From assembly GCA_013289715.1 (NCBI GenBank), contig JABCZJ010000003.1, positions 234,631 through 298,630 on the forward strand: a stretch of 64,000 nt of DNA. The letters run 5' to 3'. The DNA comes from Acidobacteriota bacterium (GTDB taxonomy: Bacteria; Acidobacteriota; Terriglobia; Acidiferrales; UBA7541). The translations under genes were made by a program, and so were the position numbers. Positions 33,476-42,615 of the stretch are shown one piece after another; positions within the stretch are counted from its first letter, which is position 1; every line of letters begins with the position of its first letter. The notes under the pieces are model-generated. The model saw only the letters and a program-made list of their open reading frames with translations. It searched no databases and was not told the DNA's origin.

Positions 33476-34171
33476 CTACTTCAGAAAAAGAGCCTCGCGG
33501 ACCTGGTCGCGCCCGACGAACGTCTTCGACGAGCGGAACTTCCCGAAAATATCCAGAATCTCGCGATTTTGAAACACGCGCGCATGCACCGCCAGCGTGG
33601 GAGTCGGCACCAACTCCAGCGTCTGCGAATCCACAACCTTATAGCGATTGAAACGCTCCGGCGCTCGGCTGTGAAAGGAAGCCAGCACCGCTCCGCCAGG
33701 CCGCATCACCGTGTAGATCCGCTCCATCACTCGCGGCAGAAGTTCCGCATCCAGGTAATCGAAAAGGTCCCACGCCAGCACGCCGTGAAAATAATCTTCG
33801 GAATACTGCAGCGCGGTATCCAGAAATTTCCCCGCCAGCATTCCCTGTGACCCCCGGCCGTTGCCATCGCCTACCGGGGCGTTGCGCAGGCTTTCTTCCT
33901 CCGCGTGCAGAAATTCCTTCCAGGAACGCAGCAGGTCTTCGGTGGAAAGCCGGAAACCTTTCTCGATGAAAAACATCACCGTGGACTGAAACACGGCGCC
34001 CAGATCCAGAATCTTACCTTGCCCGTTATCGCTGATCAGCCACAGAAATTCTTTCAGCCCGTTCGAGACGCGCATGTTGGCGGAAGCAGCGTTCGCCACT
34101 TCCGGTCCCGGCTTCACGGGCGCGCGGGCCGTAGCCGTGGAATTCGCTCTATGCTTGGCCGTCCAGTCCAT
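33476..34171 (-). CDS. SAM-dependent methyltransferase-like protein
   Basis: This 231-residue protein has a class I methyltransferase pattern: GKILDLGAVFQSTVMFFIEKGFRLSTEDLL (motif I, with an altered glycine loop), YFHGVLAWDLFDYLDAELLPRVMERIYTVMRPGGAVLASFHS (motifs II-III), then a C-terminal beta part. It starts eight bases after the bactofilin stop, so the two are one operon. The target, small molecule or protein, is not evident. Motif I lacks the usual GxGxG, so cofactor binding should be treated as probable only. Confidence 0.75.
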   Translation of the reverse strand: MDWTAKHRANSTATARAPVKPGPEVANAASANMRVSNGLKEFLWLISDNGQGKILDLGAVFQSTVMFFIEKGFRLSTEDLLRSWKEFLHAEEESLRNAPVGDGNGRGSQGMLAGKFLDTALQYSEDYFHGVLAWDLFDYLDAELLPRVMERIYTVMRPGGAVLASFHSRAPERFNRYKVVDSQTLELVPTPTLAVHARVFQNREILDIFGKFRSSKTFVGRDQVREALFLK

Positions 34172-34179
34172 AAATCGCG

Positions 34180-34851
34180 CTAGCCCCTCGGTGCGACTGC
34201 AATAGCTTTTATGGGTTTCACGGCATCCGCCGGACTCGTCGCCGCGGTTGCTGTCGGGGCCGCCGCCGGGGTCGCTGGCGAGGTTGCCGGCGAGGTCCCG
34301 GTTGAGGCCTTGCCGCCGGAGGTTTCGGCCGCAGTACCGGGACGCGTCATTTCCACTTTGCCGCGGAAACGCGCGCCATCCTCGATGCGGAAGCGCCGCG
34401 CGAGCACGCTACCCTGCACGTGACTCGCAGGACCCATGCGCACGTTGTCGCGAGCATGCAAATTTCCCTGCACATTGCCGTCGATCTCGATTTCCGGCGC
34501 TTCGATATCCGCATTCACGCGGCCGCTGGCGCGGACGGTCACGCGCCCGTTCGTCAGGTGAATTTTACCGTGTGCTTCGCCCTCGATGACCAGGTGGCAA
34601 CTGCCGGTAATGTCCCCGCGGATTTTCAGGCCTGGCCCGATCGTGGAGACGGCGCTCATCGCCGCAGCCACATCCGGCGCGCTCGCCGCAGCGGGCGTAA
34701 ATGCCGCGGGGGCGGATGCTGCCTGCACCGATGAAGTTGAAATTGTTGCAGGTGGAGTCACGGTTGAATTCGGATTCGCTGTCGTTGCGCCCGGTTCTGC
34801 TGCCTCTGCTCCCGGCGAAGAAGGCTTCAATTCTTCGGTTCTGCGCCACAT
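34180..34851 (-). CDS. Bactofilin family protein
   Basis: This 223-residue protein has a bactofilin core at about residues 80-170, a right-handed beta-helix that polymerises into filaments without nucleotide: STIGPGLKIRGDITGSCHLVIEGEAHGKIHL, then ADIEAPEIEIDGNVQGNLHARDNVRMGPASHVQGSVLARRFRIEDGARFRGKVEM. Both ends are low-complexity, rich in Ala/Pro/Thr/Ser. The C-terminal tail is encoded by a six-base-period tract. The start at 34851 (MWRRTEELK) has GGGGAGG upstream. Bactofilins shape cells or anchor polar complexes. First gene of a pair with the methyltransferase. Confidence 0.9.
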   Translation of the reverse strand: MWRRTEELKPSSPGAEAAEPGATTANPNSTVTPPATISTSSVQAASAPAAFTPAAASAPDVAAAMSAVSTIGPGLKIRGDITGSCHLVIEGEAHGKIHLTNGRVTVRASGRVNADIEAPEIEIDGNVQGNLHARDNVRMGPASHVQGSVLARRFRIEDGARFRGKVEMTRPGTAAETSGGKASTGTSPATSPATPAAAPTATAATSPADAVKPIKAIAVAPRG

Positions 34852-35007
34852 ATGGGTTCCTCCCCAGTATCGCTGAGACTCCCGCGGGGGGTGGCAGGGG
34901 TCCTGATGTGATGCAGGAACTATATTACAGAGAAGTGCTGCAACGATAGAGGCCTGCGTACTTAAATGACAACGCGCCGCCAAACCGTCAGCCCCACCGC
35001 TGATTGC

Positions 35008-35682
35008 TCAGGTGGTACGTACATCATCATGCCGCATTTCCCAGAGCGCGTGCAGATATCCACCCAACTCGTGAAAAAAAATCCTGACCCCTTCCGCAGT
35101 GCGCCACCAGCTCTGCGGGTCGTAATCACTATCAGGCGCGGATATCACGCGCAGTTGCGTTCCCGCCGGCAAAGTGCGTTCGTAGATATATTCCGACCGG
35201 CGCGTGTGGTAGTTCGATGTAACCAGCAGAATCTTCTTCCAGCCGTGCGAAGCGATGAGTTCGCTCACCGCCACTGCTTCCTCGTGCGTATCTTCCGCGC
35301 GGTGATTCAGTGGAATAATCGCGGCCGCCGGCACGCCGTGATCCACCAAGTCGCGCTTCATCAGGTCCGTGGTGCTGGCGTAAGAGCGTAGCGACCGCCC
35401 GGTCGCCACCACTCGCGGCGCCATGCCGGACCTGAACAGCGCCGCAGCCCGCGAAGCACGTACCGCATCGTAATTGTCGCCGCTCAACACCACGATCGCG
35501 TCCGAATTCTCCGGCGCATCATCCACAATCCAGAATTCCCCCGCAAAACGCAGCAGCGGAACGCGCACCAGATACAGAATCACCAGAAACACGACGAAGA
35601 AAATCAGGAACAGCAGCCTGAAGATAATTCCGCCGCGCTGTGGGTCCGGTTCGGCAAAAAGCGTGGCGGCGAGGCTGGTCAT
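35008..35682 (-). CDS. YdcF/SanA family (DUF218) protein
   Basis: This 224-residue protein has one N-terminal membrane helix (residues about 20-43: IIFRLLFLIFFVVFLVILYLVRV) and a DUF218 domain: SDAIVVLSGDNYDAVRASRAAALFRSGMAPRVVATG, then EDTHEEAVAVSELIASHGWKKILLVTSNYHTRRSEYIYERTL. Members (ElyC, SanA, YdcF) affect envelope and lipid carrier homeostasis. The conserved Asp/Glu/His residues are present. Its ATG overlaps the stop of the upstream GalT-like gene (ATGA), so translation is coupled. Confidence 0.9.
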   Translation of the reverse strand: MTSLAATLFAEPDPQRGGIIFRLLFLIFFVVFLVILYLVRVPLLRFAGEFWIVDDAPENSDAIVVLSGDNYDAVRASRAAALFRSGMAPRVVATGRSLRSYASTTDLMKRDLVDHGVPAAAIIPLNHRAEDTHEEAVAVSELIASHGWKKILLVTSNYHTRRSEYIYERTLPAGTQLRVISAPDSDYDPQSWWRTAEGVRIFFHELGGYLHALWEMRHDDVRTT

Positions 35683-36659
35683 TTTGCGGGGTCAAGCTGA
35701 CGCAATCGTTCGGCGGCCTGCTCGGGTAATGTCCCGTTGAAATAGACTTCCTTGATGCTGTAGGACTTGCTGCGCTGCTCGACGATCGGCAGGATTTCAA
35801 AGTGCCAGTGATAATCCCCCGCGATGGTGCGCCAGTATTCGCTCAACTCGCCCTTCGTTTGCTGCGTATTGGGCGCCGTGTGCACCACTAAATGATAACC
35901 CGGCGCCACCTGCAACAAACGGCGCAGCGTGCGTCCGAGCAAAGCGGCCAGATTGCGGCGCTGTTCACCGGCAAGCGGCACTTCATATTGATGATTGTGC
36001 GTGCGCGGCAGCAACCAAATTTCGTAAGGCACGCGCGAAGCGTACGGGCACAGCGCGTAATAATCCCCTGCGTTGTCCACCACGCGCTTGGCCTGCCGCA
36101 TTTCCTGGCGCAGAATGTCGCAAATGACGCAGCGCTCGCGGTCGCGATACCATTCGCGCGCCGAACGCAGCTCGTACAGAATCCGCCGCGGCACAAATGT
36201 GGTCGCGGTGATCTGCGAATGCGCGTGCGGCCACTCCTCGCCCGACTGCTCGCCTTGATTCTTGAACACGGTCACGTATTTGAACCGCGCGTCGCGTTTC
36301 AAGTCCGCGATGCGCCGCACCCAAGCGTCCAGCACGCGCTCGATTTCCTCGTCGCTCATCTGCGCGAGCGTGCGCGTGTGGTCCGGCGTCTCCACCACAA
36401 TTTCGTGCGCGCCAACCGCCGCCATGCGGTCGTAAATCCCTTCGGCGCTGCGCCCCGGATCGCCTTCGATGCGATACAAAGGCCGAAAATGCGGGTACAC
36501 CCGCACCTGCCACTTGCCTTCAGGGGGCAGCGCGAGCAGAGTCTGCGTCTCGATGCGATTTTCCGGGCACAGCGGGCAAGGATCCGGCCGCACTTTATCG
36601 CGTTCCGGATGCCCTGCCACCACCCAACTGCGCGTGATCGGATCTTTGCGAAGTTCCAT
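35679..36659 (-). CDS. Galactose-1-phosphate uridylyltransferase-like protein
   Basis: This 326-residue GalT/HIT-superfamily nucleotidyl transferase has the catalytic histidine motif WPHAHSQITATTFVP (HAHSQ for HxHxQ), two zinc-type Cys pairs (CPLCPEN near the N-terminus, CVICDIL in the middle), and the second HIT half EIWLLPRTHNHQYEV with GYHLVVHTAPN. The family moves UMP or AMP between sugar-1-phosphates. The exact sugar is uncertain, since many such proteins in bacteria lacking a Leloir cluster act as related nucleotide transferases. First gene of a coupled pair with YdcF. Confidence 0.85.
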   Translation of the reverse strand: MELRKDPITRSWVVAGHPERDKVRPDPCPLCPENRIETQTLLALPPEGKWQVRVYPHFRPLYRIEGDPGRSAEGIYDRMAAVGAHEIVVETPDHTRTLAQMSDEEIERVLDAWVRRIADLKRDARFKYVTVFKNQGEQSGEEWPHAHSQITATTFVPRRILYELRSAREWYRDRERCVICDILRQEMRQAKRVVDNAGDYYALCPYASRVPYEIWLLPRTHNHQYEVPLAGEQRRNLAALLGRTLRRLLQVAPGYHLVVHTAPNTQQTKGELSEYWRTIAGDYHWHFEILPIVEQRSKSYSIKEVYFNGTLPEQAAERLRQLDPAK

Positions 36660-36835
36660 CAGTCCTCAAACCGAAAAGGAAACGCGTAATCTTATAACGT
36701 GGGCTCTGCGAGGGCAAAACATAACAGGAGAGTTTTCGTAGCGGCGGGCTTCAGACTGCCACGGCTTTGTGGTTCGGCACCGAGCGTAGACAGTTCGGTT
36801 GGACTCCGATTCATGCTCGTCTATCATTATGCAGT

Positions 36836-37339
36836 ATGGCTTCCATACAAATCAGGGGTTCTGTGCCCAGATGGCCCACCGCTATACTGCCCGCGCTCCA
36901 CGTTCTGCTCTGCGCCCTCGCAGGTTTTCTCGAAATGCGGCGACAGGACGCTTGGTTTCGTATGATCGGAATCGACCCCCCATGTTTCATATTTATATGG
37001 TGGATGACGGACCAGTTCAGAGCATTCGCATTCTTCCTAATTCTGGGAACCGCATGGTGGTACGCCGTCGGCCGGCTCACCTGGGCGAGCAATAATCGCA
37101 GATTCGGCGGTCCGGGTTCTACCCTAACGACGCTCTTTGCTCTTGTCGTCGTCTGGGCAGGTATCAGCGGAACGGTGGGCGCCTTCCAACAAGACGCTGT
37201 CGATGGCACTTTGTCGGTGTGGGTCGTAATTCAGTACGCGCTGATTGCACTGCTTTGCGTTGGGGCGATTCTCTGCGTCGTTCTTTCGACACTGGCCGCG
37301 GTCACAAGTGTATGGAGTATCAGAGCCGTGCATCGCTGA
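36836..37339 (+). CDS. Hypothetical membrane protein
   Basis: This 167-residue protein has four predicted membrane helices (TAILPALHVLLCALAGFLE, FAFFLILGTAWWYAVG, LTTLFALVVVWAGISGTVGAF, YALIALLCVGAILCVVLSTLAAV). The start at 36836 (MASIQIRG) is chosen to remove a Gly/Arg-rich upstream extension. No family recognised. Convergent with the NuoI-like gene. Confidence 0.55.
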   Translation: MASIQIRGSVPRWPTAILPALHVLLCALAGFLEMRRQDAWFRMIGIDPPCFIFIWWMTDQFRAFAFFLILGTAWWYAVGRLTWASNNRRFGGPGSTLTTLFALVVVWAGISGTVGAFQQDAVDGTLSVWVVIQYALIALLCVGAILCVVLSTLAAVTSVWSIRAVHR

Positions 37340-37372
37340 CAGGTGCGGCGACGACGCTCGATAGAGCGCTGT

Positions 37373-37828
37373 CTAACGAGTGTAATGCGTGGGAGTCGGC
37401 CCAGCTTCCAGACGATGGCGATCCCAAATCGCGCCTTCGCGGCTGTAACTGGCCATCTCGAAATCCTGGGTCAGTTCGAGGCAATCCGTGGGGCAAGCGT
37501 CTTCGCACAAGCCGCAGAACATGCAGCGCGAAGTATCGTAGGTGAAAGTGGTCAGAACTTTGCGCCGCGTAGCATCGTCGCGCAGCCACCCCACCACGAT
37601 CAAATTCTCCGGGCACGCCAGGGCGCACAAATTGCACGAAATGCACAGCGATTCGCCCGTCTCCGGATTCATATTCAGCCGCGGCGCCCCGCGATAGCGC
37701 TCCGCCACCATCGGCCGTTCCTGGGGATACTGCTCGGTGTAAATATTCTTCGGAGCCTGATAACGAAACGTGACCCACATGCCCTTGAAGAGGTCCACCA
37801 GAAACACGCGCCGCAGAAGTTCTCTCAT
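37373..37828 (-). CDS. nuoI: NuoI-like 2x[4Fe-4S] ferredoxin subunit
   Basis: About 151 residues. MRELLRRVFLVDLFKGMWVTFRY is the amphipathic N-terminal helix of NADH-quinone oxidoreductase subunit I. Two binding motifs, CISCNLCALACP and CMFCGLCEDACP, hold the clusters called N6a and N6b that pass electrons toward the quinone site. EQYPQERPMVAERYRGAPRLN matches the family. I used the internal ATG at 37828; a GTG at 37882 would add 18 residues. No other nuo gene is next to it, so it either serves a complex I encoded elsewhere or another oxidoreductase. Confidence 0.88.
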   Translation of the reverse strand: MRELLRRVFLVDLFKGMWVTFRYQAPKNIYTEQYPQERPMVAERYRGAPRLNMNPETGESLCISCNLCALACPENLIVVGWLRDDATRRKVLTTFTYDTSRCMFCGLCEDACPTDCLELTQDFEMASYSREGAIWDRHRLEAGPTPTHYTR

Positions 37829-37956
37829 TTCGAGGATTGTGACTTCCCTGCCACCGGAAGTCAATAGACGCGGGTAGCGCACGATTTCCGACGTCGCGGC
37901 AATGCTGTGCCTTAGCCCGCCGATGGCCGCGCCGGTTCCATGCTATCCTGCCAAAA

Positions 37957-38433
37957 ATGAGCCTGCTCGATTGGATTCCGGCGGATAACCACGACGCGCG
38001 ATTCATGCGCGCCGCGCTGGAGGAAGCCCGCGCCGCAGCCGAACGAGGCGAAGTCCCGGTCGGCGCAGTCGTGGTAATAAACAATGAGATCGTAGCCCGC
38101 GCTGGAAACCGCACGATCGCAGATTGCGACCCCATCGCCCACGCCGAGGTGATCGCCCTGCGCGAGGCCGCAAAGCGCATCGGCAACTATCGCCTGGCAG
38201 GCGCCGCGCTCTACGTCACGATCGAGCCTTGCGCCATGTGCGCCGGCGCCATGATTCAAGCACGCATCGCACGCCTAATTTACGGCGCGCCAGACGCCAA
38301 AGGCGGCGCGGTTCACTCGTGTTTCGAGGTTCTCGATCATCCGCAACTGAACCATCGCGTGGAAGTAGCCGCGGGAGTTCTAGCCGATGAAGCCGCCGCA
38401 GTTCTGAAAGATTTCTTCGCCGCGCGACGGTAG
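37957..38433 (+). CDS. tadA: tRNA-specific adenosine deaminase
   Basis: This 158-residue zinc deaminase converts the wobble adenosine of tRNA-Arg(ACG) to inosine. The HAE motif (His62, Glu64) and PCAMC motif (Cys92, Cys95) supply the zinc site and proton shuttle. GEVPVGAVVV and YRLAGAALYVTIEPCAMCAGAMIQARIARLIYGAPDAKGGA are diagnostic for TadA over other deaminases. The ATG is at 37957. It starts about 130 bases from the divergent NuoI-like gene. Confidence 0.96.
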   Translation: MSLLDWIPADNHDARFMRAALEEARAAAERGEVPVGAVVVINNEIVARAGNRTIADCDPIAHAEVIALREAAKRIGNYRLAGAALYVTIEPCAMCAGAMIQARIARLIYGAPDAKGGAVHSCFEVLDHPQLNHRVEVAAGVLADEAAAVLKDFFAARR

Positions 38434-38588
38434 AAAAACCATGCCGTGCTCCTGTCACATCAAATGCACGCAACACGACTAGGATTGACCCCTCGCCACT
38501 GACCGCAGATTTGTTTACACTCGTTTCGGACGTAAGCAGCGTGGGCCCAAGCCGCACCACACCAATAATCATAGAAGGAATAATTCGC

Positions 38589-40085
38589 ATGAGCGCAAGA
38601 ATGACCCGCAACGCGATACGTAACTGCACCCGCGCATTGCTCTGCTTGCTAGCCGCCGCGGCGTCCATGCCAGGCGCCGCTTCCCTGCCGGCGCAAACCG
38701 AACAAAATGCGCAAAAATCACAAACCTCAAGCGAAATAACCCGCAAGGACCTTCTCGCGCAATTCAACGAATCGCTGCAGGAACTCACCGCGCGCGTCAC
38801 ACCCTCTATCGTGCAAGTGCAAGTGACCGGCTATCGCGCGCTCAATGAAAAGAACGACACCGATGCCAACACCATCGGACGCCAGCGCAGCCTCGGCTCA
38901 GGCGTGATCGTGGATCCCGACGGCTACATCATCACCAACGCGCACGTAGTGAAAGGCGCGCAGCGTGTGCGCGTCGTCCTCACGCCCGCTACCGCCGGTG
39001 ATTCGCAAGTGCGCGCCAGCCTCGGTCTCGGCGAACACAGCCCGCCAGCCGACGCGCGCATCATCGGCATCGCGCCCGCGATCGATCTGGCGCTGCTGAA
39101 AATTGAACAGAAAAATTTGCCCGCGATGGCCTTCGCCGATTACACCCGATTAAAGAAAGGCCAGCTGGTGCTGGCATTCGGCAGCCCCGAAGGCCTGGAA
39201 AATTCCGTCAGCATGGGAGTAGTCAGCGCTGTGGCGCGGCAAGCGGACCCGGACGTGCCGTCGGTGTACATCCAGACCGATGCGCCCATCAATCCGGGAA
39301 ACAGCGGGGGGCCGCTGGTGGATACGAACGGCGAGCTGGTTGGTATTAACACATTTATTCTCACCGAATCAGGCGGCAGCCAGGGGTTGGGCTTCGCCAT
39401 ACCCAGCAGCGTCGTCGAATTCGTATATCACGAGCTGCGCAAATACGGCCGCGTGCATCGCAGCATTATCGGCGCGCAGCTGCAGGACATCACGCCCGAT
39501 CTCGCCACCGGACTCTCTCTGAAAAAAGAACGCGGCGTAGTGGTCACGGACGTCCTTCCCGACGGCCCCGCGGAAAAAGCCGGTCTAAAAATTCAGGATA
39601 TTCTGCTCAACCTCGACGGCCGCGCCATGGGCAGCGTGCCGCTCGCCGAAATGATCATTTCCACGCGTCCCGCGGGCGCGGTGATGCAAGCCGAAGTCCT
39701 GCGCGGCACGCAGCGCCTCACGCTGGCAATTCCCGTGACGGAGCAGAAAAATGACGTGGACCAGTTGGGCGACCTCGTGGATCCCGAAAAGGACCTGGTC
39801 GTGAAGCTGGGAATTTACGGCGTGGAAATTGACGCGCAACTAGCGAAACAGCTCGAGGACCTGCGCGAGCCTACAGGCGTGATCGTCGCGGCCCTCGCCG
39901 CCGATTCGATGGGCGTCGAAGCCGACCTGCAACCCGGCGACGTGATTCACGCGCTAAACGGCAAGCCTCTGGCCACGCTGGCACAGCTGCGCGCCGCATT
40001 GAAGGCCCTGCCGACAGGCGCCCCAGGCGTACTGCAAGTCGAGCGCGACGGAAAATATCTCTACGTAACTTTTGAAATGGATTGA
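38589..40085 (+). CDS. HtrA/DegP-type serine protease with two PDZ domains
   Basis: This 498-residue periplasmic protease/chaperone has a signal peptide (residues 1-36). The trypsin-like domain carries His119 (NAHVVKG), Asp166 (AIDLALLKI) and Ser239 (GNSGGPLV). PDZ1 is at about 290-380 (RGVVVTDVLPDGPAEKAGLKIQDILLNLDG) and PDZ2 at about 400-495 (GVIVAALAADSMGVEADLQPGDVIHALNG). It degrades misfolded envelope proteins. The start at 38589 follows a GAAGGA ribosome site and gives a normal signal peptide. Monocistronic. Confidence 0.94.
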   Translation: MSARMTRNAIRNCTRALLCLLAAAASMPGAASLPAQTEQNAQKSQTSSEITRKDLLAQFNESLQELTARVTPSIVQVQVTGYRALNEKNDTDANTIGRQRSLGSGVIVDPDGYIITNAHVVKGAQRVRVVLTPATAGDSQVRASLGLGEHSPPADARIIGIAPAIDLALLKIEQKNLPAMAFADYTRLKKGQLVLAFGSPEGLENSVSMGVVSAVARQADPDVPSVYIQTDAPINPGNSGGPLVDTNGELVGINTFILTESGGSQGLGFAIPSSVVEFVYHELRKYGRVHRSIIGAQLQDITPDLATGLSLKKERGVVVTDVLPDGPAEKAGLKIQDILLNLDGRAMGSVPLAEMIISTRPAGAVMQAEVLRGTQRLTLAIPVTEQKNDVDQLGDLVDPEKDLVVKLGIYGVEIDAQLAKQLEDLREPTGVIVAALAADSMGVEADLQPGDVIHALNGKPLATLAQLRAALKALPTGAPGVLQVERDGKYLYVTFEMD

Positions 40086-40411
40086 ATGTCCGAGCGTCCG
40101 ACAATCTGTGGATTACCCAATTTTCGAAGCGGCTGACGTGCGGGATTCTTGTTGGTGCCGAGCAGAGGATGAGAAAACAAAAACGGCCAGCCGGTCGTTA
40201 CGTCGCTGATCTTCGAATTCGATACATTCCACGAACAGAACACCGGACTACTTCCCAGCGTTCTCTGAAGCTCCTCCGCAGGAAGCGCGCGCGGTACGCC
40301 CTTGCGGCCTAGTTCGCCAAGCGTACCCATAGGATCGTTATCCGCGTGCCTCCCGGGGTCATTCAAGCACAAATAATCCGAACACCGCACGAAACCGTTT
40401 GCCGGCGCTAG
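40086..40411. other. Gene-poor stretch before tRNA-Ser
   Basis: About 330 bases between htrA and the tRNA promoter. A minus-strand frame at 40061-40390 (109 residues) reads LNDPGRHADNDPMGTLGELG and later SSPVFCSWNVS, which looks protein-like, but it overlaps htrA, lacks a ribosome site and matches nothing I know. It may be a gene fragment. Confidence 0.35.
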
Positions 40412-40440
40412 TTGTGAGCCTGCCGCGCCTTTGCTAAGCT
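40412..40440 (+). promoter_or_regulatory. Probable promoter of tRNA-Ser
   Basis: TTGTGA (40412-40417) and TAAGCT (40435-40440) have a 17-base spacer. Transcription would start near 40447, about ten bases before the mature tRNA. Confidence 0.5.
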
Positions 40441-40457
40441 ACAAGAGCACCAAGCGC

Positions 40458-40547
40458 GGAGAGGTGTCTGAGCGGTTGAAAGAGCTCGCCTCGAAAGCGA
40501 GTGTCGGGGAAACTCGACCGTGGGTTCAAATCCCACCCTCTCCGCCA
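40458..40547 (+). tRNA. tRNA-Ser (anticodon CGA)
   Basis: The 90-base gene includes an encoded CCA. The acceptor stem GGAGAGG (40458-40464) pairs with CCTCTCC (40537-40543), discriminator G. The anticodon stem CTCGC/GCGAG holds the loop CTCGAAA, with CGA at 40492-40494, reading the UCG serine codon. A long variable arm (TGTCGGGGAAACTCGACC) is typical of tRNA-Ser. The T arm has GTTCAAATC. Confidence 0.97.
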
Positions 40548-40551
40548 CCGA

Positions 40552-41196
40552 TCATTGGCCCGCCGCGACGCACTCACCTATCGCTTGTTCAAATTGCAGC
40601 TTCAGCTGCTCAGCTTGCTCCTCCGTGCGGACCCTCACCCACGCGCTTGAAACCATCGGCTGCTCGACGGAAGCAACGGGGCCTCGCTTCCTGTTGAACA
40701 CGATGTTTTGGTCCACCACGTTCACCGTGTTCTTGCCACTCGTGGATTGCAGCCGAACCATGTAGTAATCCCCCGCTTCGATGCCAGGACGCTCGCTCTG
40801 CCCCGCGCGCACCGGCTCGATAGTAATTTGCTTCGCGTCCATGCTTGCCAGCGGCACAGCAAAGCGGTGCGTTTCGATGTAAATCAGTTGGCCGAATGCG
40901 GTGCCTTCCTGCATTTGATTCCAAACGATCGAGCAGCCGTCGAAGTTAATCGGCGCCACCGAGATCGTCGTGGTCACGTCGCCAAACTGAGGAACGGAAT
41001 GCTTCCAGCGCGCGTTATGGTCAATTGAGAACTCCTGTGCCAGCTTCCTCAGGAATCGAAACTTCTCTGACGGCGCCGTGGATTGCGCCACCGCTGTAAC
41101 AGGCGAGGAGCGCGATGGATTGGCGAAGCCGTTGACCCCCAGCAATAAAAGCAGGAAAAGCAGCAACCCCCCGAACCAATTCGGTTGTTTGCGCAT
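40552..41196 (-). CDS. Exported hypothetical protein
   Basis: About 214 residues. An N-terminal membrane helix or signal (NWFGGLLLFLLLLLGVNGFANP) is followed by a mixed alpha/beta region with no family I recognise. It contains a segment KFRFLRKLAQEFSIDHNARWKHSVPQFGDVTTTISVAPINFDGCSIVWNQMQ. It ends five bases from the tRNA gene on the other strand. I chose ATG at 41196 (MRKQPN); a start five residues upstream is possible. Confidence 0.6.
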   Translation of the reverse strand: MRKQPNWFGGLLLFLLLLLGVNGFANPSRSSPVTAVAQSTAPSEKFRFLRKLAQEFSIDHNARWKHSVPQFGDVTTTISVAPINFDGCSIVWNQMQEGTAFGQLIYIETHRFAVPLASMDAKQITIEPVRAGQSERPGIEAGDYYMVRLQSTSGKNTVNVVDQNIVFNRKRGPVASVEQPMVSSAWVRVRTEEQAEQLKLQFEQAIGECVAAGQ

Positions 41197-41211
41197 CGGC
41201 GCCCCTCCCAA

Positions 41212-41604
41212 CGCTTAAAATCACCGTGACGGATTGCGCCAAACATCACTCCATCGCAACTTATCATCTTCCGGTGCGTGAGTGCCACAGGCCAGGTACT
41301 GGTACCTCTAGCGTCCGGGTACCGTATCAATCGGTACTTGGCTAGACGCCCCGACTGCGAGTACGATGCCCCCGGCAACTGGGCAACACTCCCCGCGCAC
41401 GCAGACGCACGAACGCAACAAGCCCCAGACCTCGGCGGGATTTTTCTGGATTACTTTTTGCGGGACACGTTTCGCTGCAGCGCGAATCTCGGCGGCATGG
41501 TCTGCCGGGACCTGACCATTCTCCGCGCGATCGAGCGTTGCTCGCACAGTCGAAGTCATAAGGTAGCAGACTGGATTGTCGAGCTGCGGAATTGGGAGGG
41601 GCAG
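41212..41604. other. Gene-free stretch between divergent genes
   Basis: About 390 bases hold the divergent promoters of the exported proteins on either side. The frame of the SH3 protein stays open upstream to 41278, but the extra residues are Arg/Ala-rich, and GGGAGGGG sits just before 41605, so I do not extend the gene. Confidence 0.4.
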
Positions 41605-42615
41605 ATGAACAGAATCATTCGATTATTAGCAATCTTCGCTGGCGTAGTGATTATTTCTCTGCTCGCGCGCAATGTCTCGGCCAACACCGCCACCGTCCGC
41701 TGTGTCGCGCAACAAGATCAAATCTCTGTTTACGATTCGCTGCGCACCCGCGGCGTCGAAGCAAAACTGAAGTGTGGCGAAGAAGTCGAGATCATCGGGC
41801 GTGTGCAGCACTATTTAAAAATTCGCGCGCAAAACGGTGTCGAGGGCTACGTGCCGGACAGTTCCCTCGCCGGTCCCCCGGCTGGAGACGTTCACCAGGA
41901 TGCTGCCGCCAAGTCTAGCTCGGTCGCCGTTACTCCGGCGCAAAACGCGACGCGGAAAAAGCAACCTTCCAGCGAGCCTGTCTCGCCCTCCGACACTTTC
42001 GCGGACAATAATTCCGCCGCAGCTCCCTCGCCTCTTTCGAACACGTCGGCCAAAGCAGGGGCGGGCAAGCCTGCGACTCAGCCAGAGGCTACCAACTCCA
42101 ATTCTGCGGCGGCAACCCCTGCTGTCAATTCCGATGACGCTCCCGCTCCGCCACCAGATAACGAAAGCGCCGACCCCGCTTGCCAGAACTATTTTTCGGC
42201 CTACGGCCTTGCGCCCAGCCAGTTGAAATGGATCGCGCAAAATCGCAAAAAACTTTTCTCCAATATCTGTCCGGCGCCCGATATTTCCAAAGTGGATTAC
42301 GTAATGATCTTCACGCACGACGTGGATTTTTTCAACGTCACCATGCCCACGCCGGTGCACAAGATCGAGGGCTTCTCCGATTTCAGGGCCCTGACCCCGA
42401 TTGACACCGGGCTGACGTCCGCATCCGATCCGGACAAGGCGCACCACCAATACGTCTGGATCTTCCGCGTCGCGCCCGGCACTTTCGACCCGGAAAATTT
42501 CTCGCCGCGCCGCCGCTATCAATTTTCCACAGTCGAATCCAACGCGCTCGGCTCGAAAGCCGGCCTAAAAGCCGTCGAAGACGCCTTCCGCTTCGTCTCC
42601 ACCGCGAACCACTGA
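41605..42615 (+). CDS. Exported SH3-like domain protein
   Basis: This 336-residue protein has a signal peptide (MNRIIRLLAIFAGVVIISLLARNVSA). A bacterial SH3-like domain follows at about residues 28-90 (ISVYDSLRTRGVEAKLKCGEEVEIIGRVQHYLKIRAQNGVEGYVPDSSL), ending in the usual GYVP segment. Next is a long Ala/Pro/Ser/Thr linker (about 90-190). The C-terminal domain (about 195-336: CQNYFSAYGLAPSQLKWIAQNRKKLFSNICPAP and FTHDVDFFNVTMPTPVHKI) is not one I recognise. Probably a periplasmic or wall-associated binding protein. Confidence 0.75.
   Translation: MNRIIRLLAIFAGVVIISLLARNVSANTATVRCVAQQDQISVYDSLRTRGVEAKLKCGEEVEIIGRVQHYLKIRAQNGVEGYVPDSSLAGPPAGDVHQDAAAKSSSVAVTPAQNATRKKQPSSEPVSPSDTFADNNSAAAPSPLSNTSAKAGAGKPATQPEATNSNSAAATPAVNSDDAPAPPPDNESADPACQNYFSAYGLAPSQLKWIAQNRKKLFSNICPAPDISKVDYVMIFTHDVDFFNVTMPTPVHKIEGFSDFRALTPIDTGLTSASDPDKAHHQYVWIFRVAPGTFDPENFSPRRRYQFSTVESNALGSKAGLKAVEDAFRFVSTANH

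Noticed and set aside
40061..40390. Minus-strand ORF of 109 codons overlapping the htrA 3' end
   Set aside because: The composition looks somewhat protein-like, but there is no ribosome site and no recognisable family, so I leave it only as a remark on the gap.
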